From assembly GCA_963578475.1 (NCBI GenBank), contig CAUZCL010000004.1, forward strand, positions 1 to 64,000: 64,000 bases of DNA, in the 5' to 3' direction. This DNA is from SMYC01 sp963578475 (GTDB lineage: Bacteria; Acidobacteriota; Vicinamibacteria; Marinacidobacterales; SMYC01). This document shows, in pieces, positions 1 through 9,058 of the stretch. The translations under genes were made by a program, and so were the position numbers. The notes beneath the pieces were generated by a model that did not search any database, was not told where the DNA came from, and saw nothing but the letters and a program-made list of their open reading frames with translations. The first letter of the stretch is position 1; each line of letters opens with the position of its first letter.

Positions 1-388
1 GGAACCTTCGCAGCTGCGCTTTCAAATCGAGCTCGACTTTCCTGTTCGCAGTGAAAATACCCCACGGTGTCATGGCAAGACGCCCAACAAATTCCCCACC
101 GTCCTCGCGGAACCCTACCACGCGCACGTCCGTACGAAGGGGCTCCATGCGACCTAGTTTTGGATCGTAGGTGAACTGAAAGATACGCTTCGGAGGAAGG
201 GCGCTGACCGCCTGCTCGTTTTGGTAGAGCACGGCGTCGTGCAGGTGCTCACACAGTTCGAGCTCGAGGGGCATGTAGATACTGCGCGTCAGTAGCTTGC
301 TCTTGTCCTTTTCGTCGGCCCAGACATAAGGCACGGTATGCAGGAAAGTCGCGAGCAGCAACAGCGTTCGAAGGCGGGCAGTAGTCAT
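1..388 (-). CDS. Exported protein of unknown function (partial, runs off the window)
   Basis: An open frame of 129 codons starts at an ATG at 388 and continues past base 1 without a stop. The first 24 residues look like a Sec signal peptide: 'MTTARLRTLLLLATFLHTVP' followed by a YVWA-D cleavage-type site. The mature part begins DEKDKSKLLTRSIYMPLELE and has no motif I recognise. The start codon lies inside the last recognisable codons of a truncated M14 peptidase gene (the ATG overlaps the codon after DEHQ). No Shine-Dalgarno sequence precedes it, so its original upstream region may have been deleted. The reading frame and signal peptide are seen directly; the function is unknown. Confidence 0.6.
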   Translation of the reverse strand, partial: MTTARLRTLLLLATFLHTVPYVWADEKDKSKLLTRSIYMPLELELCEHLHDAVLYQNEQAVSALPPKRIFQFTYDPKLGRMEPLRTDVRVVGFREDGGEFVGRLAMTPWGIFTANRKVELDLKAQLRRF

Positions 389-389
389 T

Positions 390-1132
390 TTGATGCTCGT
401 CGAGCCAAATCGACGGGAACCATTCTTTGTAGAGAACCTGGCCGATATGACGGGTCTCGGCTTGCGTATACATGTACATGTCGCGGTTGTTGTCGTGCCA
501 ACATAAGGGTGGTAGAGCCAAGGCGTGGGCCCGGCCTCGTGCTCCGTCCCGACCCACTTGTTGTACCAATCCGCCACGATGGCCTGGCCGTCCGGGTTGA
601 GGCTCGGCACGAGCAGGAAGATGACATTGTCTAGAATGTGCCGCGTGCGCGCGCTGTTATCCGTCGCGAGGCCATGGACGAGCTCGAGGCTCATTTGTGC
701 CGCGCCGACTTCGGTCGCATGGATGGTGCACGTAATGAGCACGACGGCCTTGCCCTTTTCGAAGATCTCCTCGCGCTCGGACGCACTGTGTGCGGTGTCC
801 GGAGGTTGGCCTGGGCGATGATCTTGAAAGTAGAGGCGCTTTTGGATGTTCGTGTAGACATCCAAGTCAGCCATCGTTGACTCGCTCGCGATCTCGACGA
901 GCAGAAACGGGCGGCCCGCGGTGCTCGGGCCAATTTCGCGAACGTTGACGCGCGGGGATCGCTCTCCGATCAAACGCAAATAGGAGGCGACGCCATCCCA
1001 GCTAACGAGCTTCCGATCCGCGCCGACGCGGTGCCCGAAATGCTCCTCGGGCGAAGGAATACCTTAAGCGCCGGCACCGGCAGCTAGCGGGAGAACAACG
1101 ACGAAAACGGACCACGCGAGGAGCTCCTTCAT
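390..1132 (-). pseudogene. M14-family zinc carboxypeptidase, broken and 3'-truncated
   Basis: The gene starts at ATG 1132 with a signal peptide (MKELLAWSVFVVVLPLAAGA). It is interrupted by an in-frame TAA at 1064-1066, then continues as GIPSPEEHFGHRVGADRK, the usual mature N-terminus of exported M14 proteins. Family motifs follow: HATEVGAAQ (first zinc ligands H and E), LNPDGQ and GHDNNRDMYMYTQAETR. A one-base deletion near 498 shifts the frame between YVG and HDNNRD. Homology stops abruptly after WLDEHQ at about 390, so the C-terminal half of the peptidase domain is missing and a different gene begins. One nonsense codon, one frameshift and a truncation make this a pseudogene. Conservation between the lesions is still high, so the damage is probably recent. 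Confidence 0.8.
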
Positions 1133-1212
1133 AATAACGGGATGCTAGCACAGCCAATTGCCACACTTGAATCGGTCGTCGGACAGGTTAAACTCTTGCT
1201 CCGGAAGTTCCT

Positions 1213-1430
1213 ATGTCGACTCGCTCTGATATTCAGGCCTTGGCCCTCGCCGCCTGCCTTGCGCTCCCCGGCGCCGTTTTGCCCAATCCTTGCCTGAGGA
1301 TCTCGACGCTTATATCGAGGATGTGCGCTCCGAGTGGAGAGTCGCGGGGCTCTCGATTGCGGTGGTGAAGGATGGCGCGGTCGTTTACGCCAAGGGCTTT
1401 GGGGGTGCCACCCTTTTGTCCGAGTCGGCC
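1213..1430 (+). pseudogene. Serine hydrolase (beta-lactamase family), N-terminal relic
   Basis: ATG 1213 opens a signal peptide (IQALALAACLALPGAV). One T appears to be missing from the T run near 1279; adding it back gives AVFAQS and then, in the next frame, LPEDLDAYIEDVRSEWRVAG and LSIAVVKDGAVVYAKGFG. This is the typical start of the class C beta-lactamase-like serine hydrolase family. Homology is lost after about 1430, before the catalytic SxxK motif, and the sequence then runs into the 3' end of the opposite-strand Ldh gene. Only a relic of 60-70 codons remains. An intact family member lies at 52811-54250. The assignment rests on the N-terminal signature only. Confidence 0.6.
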
Positions 1431-1550
1431 GTCCACCACACGTTCGAGACTTCAAGCAGTATTTTAAGTTACTCCGTCTGGACAGAGTTGGTTGGTTTCT
1501 CCGCCGATCGCGGCGTGTCCGTCGAGTGGTACGACCCCTCAAGACGCCGT

Positions 1551-2612
1551 TCATGCCACGTCGGCGAAGAAATCGACACCGAGCTCGGAGGCGAGCGTGC
1601 GCAGATTCTCGACGGTCGTGAGGTCCACGGGAATTCCCGAATCCAGCCTCTCGCGACTGCGCCGCTGCTCTCGCTCGCCAGGGAGCATCACCGGTTCGTC
1701 GGCGTTGATCGGTGGCGCGGACTTTACTTGCGCCACGAGCTCTTCGAGGCGCCGGTCGAAATCTTCACGACTCTGGAAAGCCTCGGGTGCTACCGCGACG
1801 AGCTGGTGACCGACTTCGAAATGCCTATCGTCTTGGAACACATCCGTCCCGAACAAAGCACCCGTCATGACGCCGGCGAGCACGTCGGTCCACAAGCTCA
1901 AGCCGTAGCCTTTGTACTCTCCTATGGGAAGGAGCGCGCCTGCCATCGCTTCACGGGGGGTCGTTGTCCGGCGGCCATCCGGGGTCAGGGCCCAGGTTTC
2001 CGGCATCTCGCGTCCTTCGCGGTCGAGCCAGCGCATCATGCCTTTGCCACTCATCGTGAGCGCCATGTCGAGAACGATCGGAGGATGTCCTTGCCGCGGA
2101 ATCGCAATACCCCAGGGGTTCGTCCCCAGGACGGCCTTCGCCGAGCCTGTTGGCGCCATCTCTGCGCCAGCGTTCGTCATCGCCCAGCCGATCAAGCCTT
2201 TCCGAGCGGCGGAAAATGCGTGATAGCCAGCGATGCCAAAGTGGTTGCTGTTGCGCACGCCGACCATCGCGAGCCCGGTCTCGGAGGCTTTTTCGATCGC
2301 ACGGCCCATTGCGCGTTGCGCCGCAACATAGCCGAAACCCTTCCCGGCATCGAGGAGTGCGGTGCTCGTTCCCTCGCGCACCCACTCCATCGTCGCCGCC
2401 GGGACGATGCCACCGTTACGCACGCGACGGTGATAGCGCACGAGCTTCTCCAGCCCCTGGCCCTGCCCAGGATGCCACCAGAGGCAGGCCGTCATTAGCC
2501 CATCGGCGATGATGTCCGCCTCTTCGGACGAAGCGTCCAATCTGAGCAGGAAATCGGTCGTGAAGCGGCGGAGAAGCGGCTCCGGATAAGTCGCGACGTT
2601 TCGCATCTCCAT
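1551..2612 (-). CDS. Malate/L-lactate dehydrogenase family oxidoreductase (Ldh_2)
   Basis: The 353-residue protein is full length for the Ldh_2 (YlbC/ComC/AllD-type) NAD(P)-dependent 2-hydroxyacid dehydrogenase family. Family landmarks are His47 in WWHPGQGQG followed by YHRRVRNGG, the VRNSNHFGIAGYH segment (residues 119-131), GTNPWGIAIP and the late GEYKGYGLSL helix. There is no signal peptide, so it is cytosolic. Its substrate cannot be read from sequence; malate, lactate, ureidoglycolate and sugar-derived 2-hydroxyacids are all known in the family. The gene is free of lesions although its 3' end abuts a decayed hydrolase and its 5' end diverges from a broken AAA ATPase gene. A long rightward open frame over the same bases has no recognisable content. 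Confidence 0.88.
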   Translation of the reverse strand: MEMRNVATYPEPLLRRFTTDFLLRLDASSEEADIIADGLMTACLWWHPGQGQGLEKLVRYHRRVRNGGIVPAATMEWVREGTSTALLDAGKGFGYVAAQRAMGRAIEKASETGLAMVGVRNSNHFGIAGYHAFSAARKGLIGWAMTNAGAEMAPTGSAKAVLGTNPWGIAIPRQGHPPIVLDMALTMSGKGMMRWLDREGREMPETWALTPDGRRTTTPREAMAGALLPIGEYKGYGLSLWTDVLAGVMTGALFGTDVFQDDRHFEVGHQLVAVAPEAFQSREDFDRRLEELVAQVKSAPPINADEPVMLPGEREQRRSRERLDSGIPVDLTTVENLRTLASELGVDFFADVA

Positions 2613-2667
2613 AGATTCCTCGAGCTCGAGAGCTAATTTAGAAAGGCAGAAAGGCTATCATAGACGT

Positions 2668-3760
2668 ATGAGCCTCAAGCCAACCGACCTCTACACGTTC
2701 ATGCGCGCGAGTGTGGTCGGGCAGGACGACGCGCTCCGCTATGTCTCGGTCGCGATCTTCAAGCATCTCTGCGGGGACGCCGTCGGAAACTTGCTGATGA
2801 TCGGTAATTCTGGCACCGGTAAAACGACGGTCATGCGCGCGGTCGAGCAGCTCTATCTCGCGAACCCATCCTTTCAGAAACATCGCGTCGTCGCGCTTGA
2901 ACGCCAATACGCTCGCGAACGAAGAAGGGACCGTCCTCACCGGCAAGCAGCTCTTCCAAACTCTCCAAGATCGGGCGGTGCAGGTTTTCGGCGAACGAGC
3001 CACGCCGGACGCCGTCAAGCTTCACATCGAGCACGCCACGGTTTGTATCGACGAGGTCAACAAAGTCTCGACGGTCGTTGGCGGCAAAGCCAACCCGACT
3101 GGGATCAACGTTCAGCAATCGCTCCTCACGCTGATGGAGGAAGAGAAAGTGACCTTCGATACTCGGCTTCTAGTGGACGGGGATTTCAAGCCCGTGCAAA
3201 TGGAGATCGACACAAAGAAGCTCCTGGTCATCTGCGGCAGCGCGTTCGAAGAGCTCTATGACAAGGTCGATGCTCGGGTCTACGAAGAAAAAGGCCAGGA
3301 GGAGCTCACGGAGTTGGTCTCGGCCTTTGACGGGAGCGTCGAGTTCCAGCAAGTCTTCTCGTTGTCCGAGTATTTGAGGCAGGAAGACTTGTTCAAGTTC
3401 AGGATGCTCCCCCAGTTCCTGTCCCGCTTCGACACGACTCTTGTCCTGGCCGAGCTCACCCACGAAGTTCTAGAGGTGATCTTCACCGGCACGAAAGACT
3501 CTCTCTTCAAGTCCTCGAAGCGCTTCTTCCAGAGATTTAAGATCGACCTTCAGATGACCGACGAGGCCAAAAAGCTCATCGCCTAGCACGCAGCCCGCCA
3601 AACCCGGGTCGGCGCTCGCGCCCTGAAGGAAGTCTACGGCCGCATCATCAAGCGGTTCGAGTTCGAACCGTTCCAACAAGACCACGTGACCAAGAACGAC
3701 GGCAACGAAGGCTACACACTGACCCGGACGAAAGAGCTAGTAGAAAGCAGCTTGCGGTAG
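2668..3760 (+). pseudogene. ClpX-like AAA+ ATPase, frameshifted with an in-frame TAG
   Basis: The conceptual protein is about 364 residues. It starts MSLKPTDLYTFMRASVVGQD, with Walker A GNSGTGKTT in the first fragment, and Walker B-like ATVCIDEVNKV and FRMLPQFLSRFD in the second. This is the ClpX-like AAA family that lacks the zinc domain. A one-base indel near 2891-2897 shifts the frame between HRVVA and LNANTLANEEG. A TAG at 3584-3586 interrupts the C-terminal small domain exactly in frame: LIA-stop-HAARQTRVGARALKEV continues to a natural stop at 3760. Glu is the usual residue at that position in my recollection of the family, suggesting GAG to TAG. Two lesions make the gene non-functional unless they are sequence errors. 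Confidence 0.8.
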
Positions 3761-3766
3761 CGACGT

Positions 3767-5068
3767 TCAGTGTCCAAAAACGCGCCCCCCTTTGACCACA
3801 ATCTCAACCTGTGCGAGCGCCATAATATTAAAGAGCGGGTCGCCGTTCACCACGATGATATCGGCAAGCTTCCCCGCCTCGATCGTGCCTAGCTCGTTCG
3901 ACTTGCCGAGGATTCGTGCATTGACGCGCGTCGCCACCGAAATGGCAGACTGAGGCGACATTCCAAGATCGACGAAGACTTTGATCTCCCTCCAAAGTGC
4001 TTCCGTGTGGAAGTTCATCGGCGTTCCCGAATCCGTGCCGATGCCGATGACGGCGCCAGCGTCGATCCACTGCTTCATCGACGCCTCGCCGAAGAACATT
4101 TGCCGCGGTGTCGTGCGGAAATAAGCGAGCGTGTGAAAGTCCTCGAAGCTCCTTTGTACTTCGTGGTAGAGCGCCGCCGGGAAGTCTGCTCTCAAGCGGC
4201 GGTCTTGCAGCCGCTCCGGGAACTGCACCGTCGCGGGAAAGACCCAGACGCGGTGGGCTCCCGTGGGCACGACCGGACGGCCGCTCTCGACGATGGCGCT
4301 TATGAGCTCGGGCTCGTAGGGAGGGGTGCCCGCCGAGCCGACATGCTGGAGCACATCGACGCCGGCCTCGAGCGCGTTTCTCAGAGATTCGGGATCGTAT
4401 AGATGCGCGTGCACCGGGACGCCAAGGCGATGCGCCGTGGCAACGATGGCGTCATAGTCTTCCCGGGTCAGACCCGCCCACGCTTTGATGACGTCCGCAC
4501 CACCTTTCACGAGCTCTTCAACAGCTTGTGACGCTTCCTCCGGTGAGGTCACGAGCCGCTGCGAATCGGGCGGGAAGCCGCCGAACGTCCGGCGTGCGAC
4601 CCAGGCGCCGCTGACCAGAATCCGCGGGCCGGGGATCTCGCCACGCTCGATCCGATCGCGCACCCGCACGCTCTCTTCGAGCGGCGCTCCGAGGTCGACC
4701 GCGGTCGTGATGCCCGCCTCGAGAAGCTGTTTCGCCGAGATCTCCATGATGTCTTCGAGCGATAAGTCCGACTCTTCCTCGAGCCACGTAAAGAAGCGGC
4801 CGTAGTTGCCATGGCCCAAGATCGTCAAATGTGCGTGCAGGTCGATGAGGCCGGGAAGCATCGTGCGACCACTCGTGTCGATCACCTCGTAGCCTGAAGG
4901 TATCGGGATGCCTCTAGCCCGTCCCACTTTGACGATGCGGTCTCCTTCTACGAGCACGACTGCGTGGTGGACGGGAGGAACTTCATAGCCATCGAGAAGC
5001 ATGCCACCCACGAGCGCGAGCTTCGTCGAAGTCTGGAGGAGTGCAAGAAGCGACGCTATCATCGACAT
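3767..5068 (-). CDS. Imidazolonepropionase-like amidohydrolase, probably exported
   Basis: A metal-dependent hydrolase of 433 residues. The order is a short hydrophobic N-terminus (MSMIASLLALLQTS, weak signal peptide), a beta-sandwich segment with VDGDRI-like text (VVLVEGDRIVKVG), the HxH metal site in LPGLIDLHAHL (His78 and His80), a lysine in DVIKAWAGLT, histidines in VPVHAHLYD and LQHVGSAG, and the late aspartate in GIGTDSGTPM. The C-terminus has the usual GKLADIIVVNGDPL. These features place it in the amidohydrolase group that includes prolidase-like and imidazolonepropionase-like enzymes; the substrate is unknown. The gene is complete and lesion-free. It converges on the broken AAA gene with six bases between the stops. 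Confidence 0.88.
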   Translation of the reverse strand: MSMIASLLALLQTSTKLALVGGMLLDGYEVPPVHHAVVLVEGDRIVKVGRARGIPIPSGYEVIDTSGRTMLPGLIDLHAHLTILGHGNYGRFFTWLEEESDLSLEDIMEISAKQLLEAGITTAVDLGAPLEESVRVRDRIERGEIPGPRILVSGAWVARRTFGGFPPDSQRLVTSPEEASQAVEELVKGGADVIKAWAGLTREDYDAIVATAHRLGVPVHAHLYDPESLRNALEAGVDVLQHVGSAGTPPYEPELISAIVESGRPVVPTGAHRVWVFPATVQFPERLQDRRLRADFPAALYHEVQRSFEDFHTLAYFRTTPRQMFFGEASMKQWIDAGAVIGIGTDSGTPMNFHTEALWREIKVFVDLGMSPQSAISVATRVNARILGKSNELGTIEAGKLADIIVVNGDPLFNIMALAQVEIVVKGGRVFGH

Positions 5069-5117
5069 AACCCCGGCATTCTATGTCAGGACGATGGGTA
5101 GGTGGTAGGATTCCGCA

Positions 5118-6107
5118 ATGAAGCTCTACGACACGCCGAGCACGGAATACGCCTTCGGCTATCACGAAGCTCCCCGCTCAGGTAACGGGATCAACGGCCA
5201 CGGCGAGAAGACCAACAGGCGCGCAAGCCACGTCTTCCACAACGCGACGGGCAAAAAACTCCCCTGGAGAGCGCTCGACAATTTCTTCAGCTATATCAAC
5301 GATTGGCAAGTCGTCCGCTACATCCTCGCGAACACGTGGCAGCTCCGGCGCCAGGACGGGCCCGTCGCAAGCAAGCGCGAGCCCGTCGAGGACACCGCGG
5401 CTGCCGCGGCCGCGATCAAGGACAAAGCCCTCGAGCTCGGCGCGGGACTCGTCGGAATCACACTCGTTACCGACGACGCGCTCTTCGAAGGCCACGAAGC
5501 GCCGCACCCGAACGCCATCTGCGTCGGTCTCCCCATGGATCGCGAGGAGATGACGCACGTTCCGCACCAACGGGCGGCCATCGAAGTCATGCGCGCTTAT
5601 CATGAAGTGTCCCGCATCGCGCTCGAGCTTGCCTAGCACATCCGCGGTCTCGGTTGGCCGGCCAAAGCTACGGCAACCCCAACGGTACCGAGATCCTGCA
5701 CATCCCGCTCGCGATTCGAGCGGGCCTCGGGGAGCTCGCCAAGCATGGCTCGATGTTCTCGAAGGAGTACGGCCTCCAACTTTCGCCTCGCGGCCGTGCT
5801 CACGGCCATGCCTCTCGCCTTCGACGGCCCTGTCGATCACGGCGTCGAAGACATCTGCGTGAACTGCCGGCGCTGCGTCATCGACTGCCCGCCCGACGCC
5901 CTCTTCGACAACAAGCAGTGGGTGCGCGGCGTCGAGCGCTGGTACGTGGACTTCGACAAATGTCTCCCGTATTTCGTGAAGACCTATGGCTGCGCGATTT
6001 GCATCGAGGTCTGTCCTTGGAGCGAGCCGGGACGGGGCGAAGCACTCTCGGAAATCCTACTCGCCAAACGAAAGCCGACGAGTCGTCAGCCGAACAAACC
6101 GAGCTGA
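5118..6107 (+). pseudogene. QueG-related iron-sulfur protein, broken
   Basis: The gene starts at ATG 5118 (MKLYDTPSTEYAFGYHE). It stays open to an in-frame TAG at 5634-5636, where ALELA-stop-HIRGLGWPAK reads on in the same frame. Frameshifts follow near 5655 (to SYGNPNGTEILHIPLAI) and near 5773, where an extra C disrupts KEYG-SNFRLAAVLT. The C-terminal part has two 4Fe-4S cluster motifs, CVNCRRCVIDCP and CAICIEVCPW. The layout resembles epoxyqueuosine reductase and reductive-dehalogenase-type Fe-S proteins, but the long N-terminus suggests a side branch with unknown substrate. Three lesions in 990 bases make it a pseudogene. Its 3' end overlaps the convergent radical SAM gene by 22 bases. Confidence 0.75.
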
Positions 6108-7120
6108 CCGCGTCTTCGAAACCGCGTCGTGGCGAGAGGCGGCAGGGGTTCGTCGAGCCCCAATTTTCGCGCGGCAACGCGAAAACGCTTTTCCAGGATC
6201 GCCGCGTAGGGCCCCGTTCCGCGCATGCGCTCGCCGAACTGCGAGCGGTAGAGCTCACCTCCATGCGCTTGGCGCATCAAGCTCAAGACATGCGTGGCCT
6301 TGTCTGGATAGTGAGCCTCGAGCCACTCCGGGAAAAGCTCTTTGAGCTCGAGAGGTAGTCGCAGAAGGATGTAGCCGGCGCTCGTTGCACCGGCGGCGGC
6401 CGAGGCCTCGAGAATGCGCTCAAGCTCCGAGTCGTTCAGCGCGGGGATCATCGGGGACGCCAAAGCGCCGCAAGGCACACCGGCGGCCGAGAGCTCCGTG
6501 ATGGCCGAGAGTCTCCTTTCCGGCGTCGACGCGCGCGGCTCCATCCGGCTTGCGAGCTCGGGGTCGAGCGCCGTGATAGAAAGGAACACATGGGCGAGCC
6601 CTTTTTCCGCCATCGGCGCTATCAGATCCAAATCGCGCAGCACCATATGCGACTTAGTGACAATGCCTACCGGATGATCGTGCTCGGCCAAGACTTCGAG
6701 CACGCCACGCGTGATTCTGTGCTCGCGCTCGGCGGGCTGGTACGGATCGGTATTCGAGCCAAGGGCGATCGGCTCCGGGCGATATTTGGGCTTCGCGAGC
6801 TCTTGTCTCAAGAGCTCCGGCGCCTTCGGCTTCGAGAAAATTCTCGTCTCGAAATCGAGGCCGGGCGACAAACCGAGATAGGCGTGGGTGGGTCGCGCGA
6901 AACAGTAGATGCATCCATGCTCGCAGCCGCGATAGGGATTGATCGAGACCGAGAACGGAACATCGGGTGAGTCGTTCTTCGCGAGGATCGAGCGGGTGTT
7001 GTCAAGCGAGACGATGGTCTCGACTCGGTCCCGCTCTTCGATCGGGACATATCCGACATATTCACGTCTCTCGAAACGGCCGGTGGCGTTGCTCACGGCG
7101 CCGCGACCTTTACGTTGCAT
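6086..7120 (-). CDS. PA0069-family radical SAM protein (SplB-like)
   Basis: The 344-residue protein has the radical SAM cluster motif CEHGCIYC (Cys66, Cys70, Cys73; CxxxCxxC) inside the family hallmark NPYRGCEHGCIYCFARP. GSNTDPYQPAERE and a TIM-barrel-like second half ending RRGQLGLFG follow. This is the widespread PA0069/spore-photoproduct-lyase-like family, whose reaction is not established; a link to nucleic acid repair has been suggested by similarity to SplB. The start is ATG 7120, only 18 bases from the divergent PfkB gene, so both promoters must lie within coding sequence or starts may be slightly internal. No lesions are present. Confidence 0.9.
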   Translation of the reverse strand: MQRKGRGAVSNATGRFERREYVGYVPIEERDRVETIVSLDNTRSILAKNDSPDVPFSVSINPYRGCEHGCIYCFARPTHAYLGLSPGLDFETRIFSKPKAPELLRQELAKPKYRPEPIALGSNTDPYQPAEREHRITRGVLEVLAEHDHPVGIVTKSHMVLRDLDLIAPMAEKGLAHVFLSITALDPELASRMEPRASTPERRLSAITELSAAGVPCGALASPMIPALNDSELERILEASAAAGATSAGYILLRLPLELKELFPEWLEAHYPDKATHVLSLMRQAHGGELYRSQFGERMRGTGPYAAILEKRFRVAARKLGLDEPLPPLATTRFRRRGQLGLFG

Positions 7121-7138
7121 CTAGTCTAAACTACCTCA

Positions 7139-8047
7139 GTGAGCGGTTGGGATGCCATTGGGATCGGGCTCGTCGTGCGGGACATCTTTGTCCTCATGGA
7201 CCGCTTCCCCGCCCCTGATGAAAAAATATCCGCGCGTGAGATCCACGAAGCCGGCGGCGGCCCGGTTCCGACCGCGCTCGTCACCCTCGCGCGTCTCGGA
7301 CGCAAAACCGCGATCGCGGGGCTCGTGGGCAACGATGCCGTTGGCCGCTTCATCCGCGATGGCCTCGAGAACGAGAATGTCGATACGAGCGCCGTCACCG
7401 TCCGCGAAGGCTTCGAATCTCCTACGAGCGTCATCATCGTCGAGAACGGGCGTCGTACGATCCTCGAAGCGCCCCACGAGATCGGTTTCCCTCTCGATTG
7501 GGACGACGTGCACGGACTCCCGCTCGACGACTGCGACGCGCTTCTGGTCGATGCGCGCACCGTGCCGGTGCAGATCGAGGCCGCCCGTCACGTGCGCCGG
7601 GCTGGCGGGCTCGTCGTGCTGGACTGCGGCCATCCCCGCGATGGTATCGAGGAGCTCGTGAGTGCGAGCGACATCGCGATTTTTTCGCATACCTACCCGA
7701 GCGCGCTCCACGGTGCCGATTACGACGTGGGCGCGTTTTTGCGGGACACCATCGAGCGTCTTCCGAAGGACGGCCCGGCGATTGTCGGCGTGACGCTCGG
7801 GGCGGACGGGTGTGCCGTTGCGAGCCGCGAGACTCCGATGCTGCGCGCGAAAGCGCCGGTGGTAAACGCACTCGACACGACCGGCGCGGGTGATGTCTTT
7901 CATGGTGCTTTTACCCATGCCTACTTAAAGACGCGCTCGATTGCCGAGTCCGCGCGATTCGCGAACGCGGCGGCAGCGAAGAAATGTGAAGGTATGACGG
8001 GACGCGCGCCCATCCCCTCCGAGGAAAAGCTTTGGTCCGCTGGGTGA
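7139..8047 (+). CDS. PfkB-family carbohydrate kinase
   Basis: A ribokinase-fold sugar kinase of 302 residues starting at GTG 7139. The N-terminal GGGPVPTALVTLARLG segment (residues 39-54) is the PfkB signature 1 region. The anion-hole and catalytic-base motif DTTGAGD spans residues 246-252, with Asp252 as the expected catalytic base. The overall sequence resembles sulfofructose-kinase-like and 2-keto-3-deoxysugar kinases, but the substrate cannot be fixed. GTG is the only start that keeps the first strand (WDAIGIGLVV). The next gene starts inside its last 16 bases, implying co-transcription. No lesions are seen. Confidence 0.88.
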   Translation: MSGWDAIGIGLVVRDIFVLMDRFPAPDEKISAREIHEAGGGPVPTALVTLARLGRKTAIAGLVGNDAVGRFIRDGLENENVDTSAVTVREGFESPTSVIIVENGRRTILEAPHEIGFPLDWDDVHGLPLDDCDALLVDARTVPVQIEAARHVRRAGGLVVLDCGHPRDGIEELVSASDIAIFSHTYPSALHGADYDVGAFLRDTIERLPKDGPAIVGVTLGADGCAVASRETPMLRAKAPVVNALDTTGAGDVFHGAFTHAYLKTRSIAESARFANAAAAKKCEGMTGRAPIPSEEKLWSAG

Positions 8048-9009
8048 GCCTCGCGGCACTCGTCTGGGCCGCGCCCGCGTCGGGTGAAGATTGTCAGACC
8101 GCATTCGCAGGTACCACGGCTTCTCCGGAACACATCTCTCTCGTGGAAGCCTATCGCAACGGTCGTCCCCTTCGGCTCGGTGCCGTTAGAGCCGCGGCGC
8201 GCCTCGGCCACGAGGCGCTCGAGCCTTTTGTCAAGCAGCTCGAGCCGGCTCGCATGGGGCCGCGTTCGCATCCGTGCATAGAAGCCGTGGCTTTGCTCCA
8301 CACGGATACCGCGATCCACCACGTCGAGAACGGCGCTTGGCCTAAGGCGTTCGGCCATTTCGAGCTTGGGCAGAAGCTGAGCCGCAAAGTCGGGCAGCGC
8401 TTCCAACGGGACTGGGCTCTGGCCGTTGCTCTCTACTATCAAGGACGGATTTTTGCCGGGGATGAGGAAATCGGCTTCCGGGAAGCCACCGCCCTTTTTG
8501 ACGATGCGGTCGACCGTTACCCCGCAGACACGGAGATCCTCGTCGCCGCGGGGGCGGTCTGGGAGTGGTCGGGATCGCTCCCTCTTGGCGAGTCAGACCA
8601 TCTGAAGCGCGCGGAACGCCTCTACCGGCGCGCTATCGAGCAAGATCCCAGTCTCGCGGAGGCTAAACTGCGCTACGCCAAAATTTTGGAGAAACGAGGC
8701 CACTTCGAGGAGGCCGTGCAGCCTCTCGATGAGCTCGTCGCGCTCGAGGCGGACCACCACATTATATATAGAGCCCGAATGGCGCTCGGGAATCTGGCGG
8801 AGCGCCGCGGGCTCCCCGAAGCGGCGATCCGCTACTACCGAGCCGCGATCGAGCTCGAGCCCGATTGGCAGATCGGCTATCTCGCACTGAGTCATGCACT
8901 TCACACCACTTCGGAGCGCGAAGCGTCGCGCGCCGCGCTCGAGGAGGCACTCTTCCTGTCGGATTCTACGCAAAGCAGTTGGTGGGAATACGAGCTCGGC
9001 ATGAGTTAG
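8032..9009 (+). CDS. Exported tetratricopeptide-repeat protein
   Basis: The 325-residue frame opens at TTG 8032 (or GTG 8044) with a signal peptide (WVSLAALVWAAPASGEDC). The middle and C-terminal thirds form TPR-type helical pairs, such as AERLYRRAIEQDPSLAEAKL, FEEAVQPLDELVALEAD and EAAIRYYRAAIELEPDW. The protein is probably a periplasmic scaffold. It overlaps the upstream PfkB gene by 16 bases and sits 49 bases before a VWFA-related gene. TPR plus VWFA-related proteins are a common pairing in Acidobacteriota. No catalytic domain is visible. Confidence 0.8.
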   Translation: MVRWVSLAALVWAAPASGEDCQTAFAGTTASPEHISLVEAYRNGRPLRLGAVRAAARLGHEALEPFVKQLEPARMGPRSHPCIEAVALLHTDTAIHHVENGAWPKAFGHFELGQKLSRKVGQRFQRDWALAVALYYQGRIFAGDEEIGFREATALFDDAVDRYPADTEILVAAGAVWEWSGSLPLGESDHLKRAERLYRRAIEQDPSLAEAKLRYAKILEKRGHFEEAVQPLDELVALEADHHIIYRARMALGNLAERRGLPEAAIRYYRAAIELEPDWQIGYLALSHALHTTSEREASRAALEEALFLSDSTQSSWWEYELGMS

Positions 9010-9058
9010 CGCGCGGAGCCGCTGTTGTCATCGCTGCGCGAGGCGTTAGCGCACTGAC

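Noticed and set aside
1290..2498. A 402-codon rightward open frame
   Set aside because: It lies entirely opposite the well-supported Ldh_2 gene, has biased Arg/His/Pro composition and shows no family motif after the short serine-hydrolase relic.
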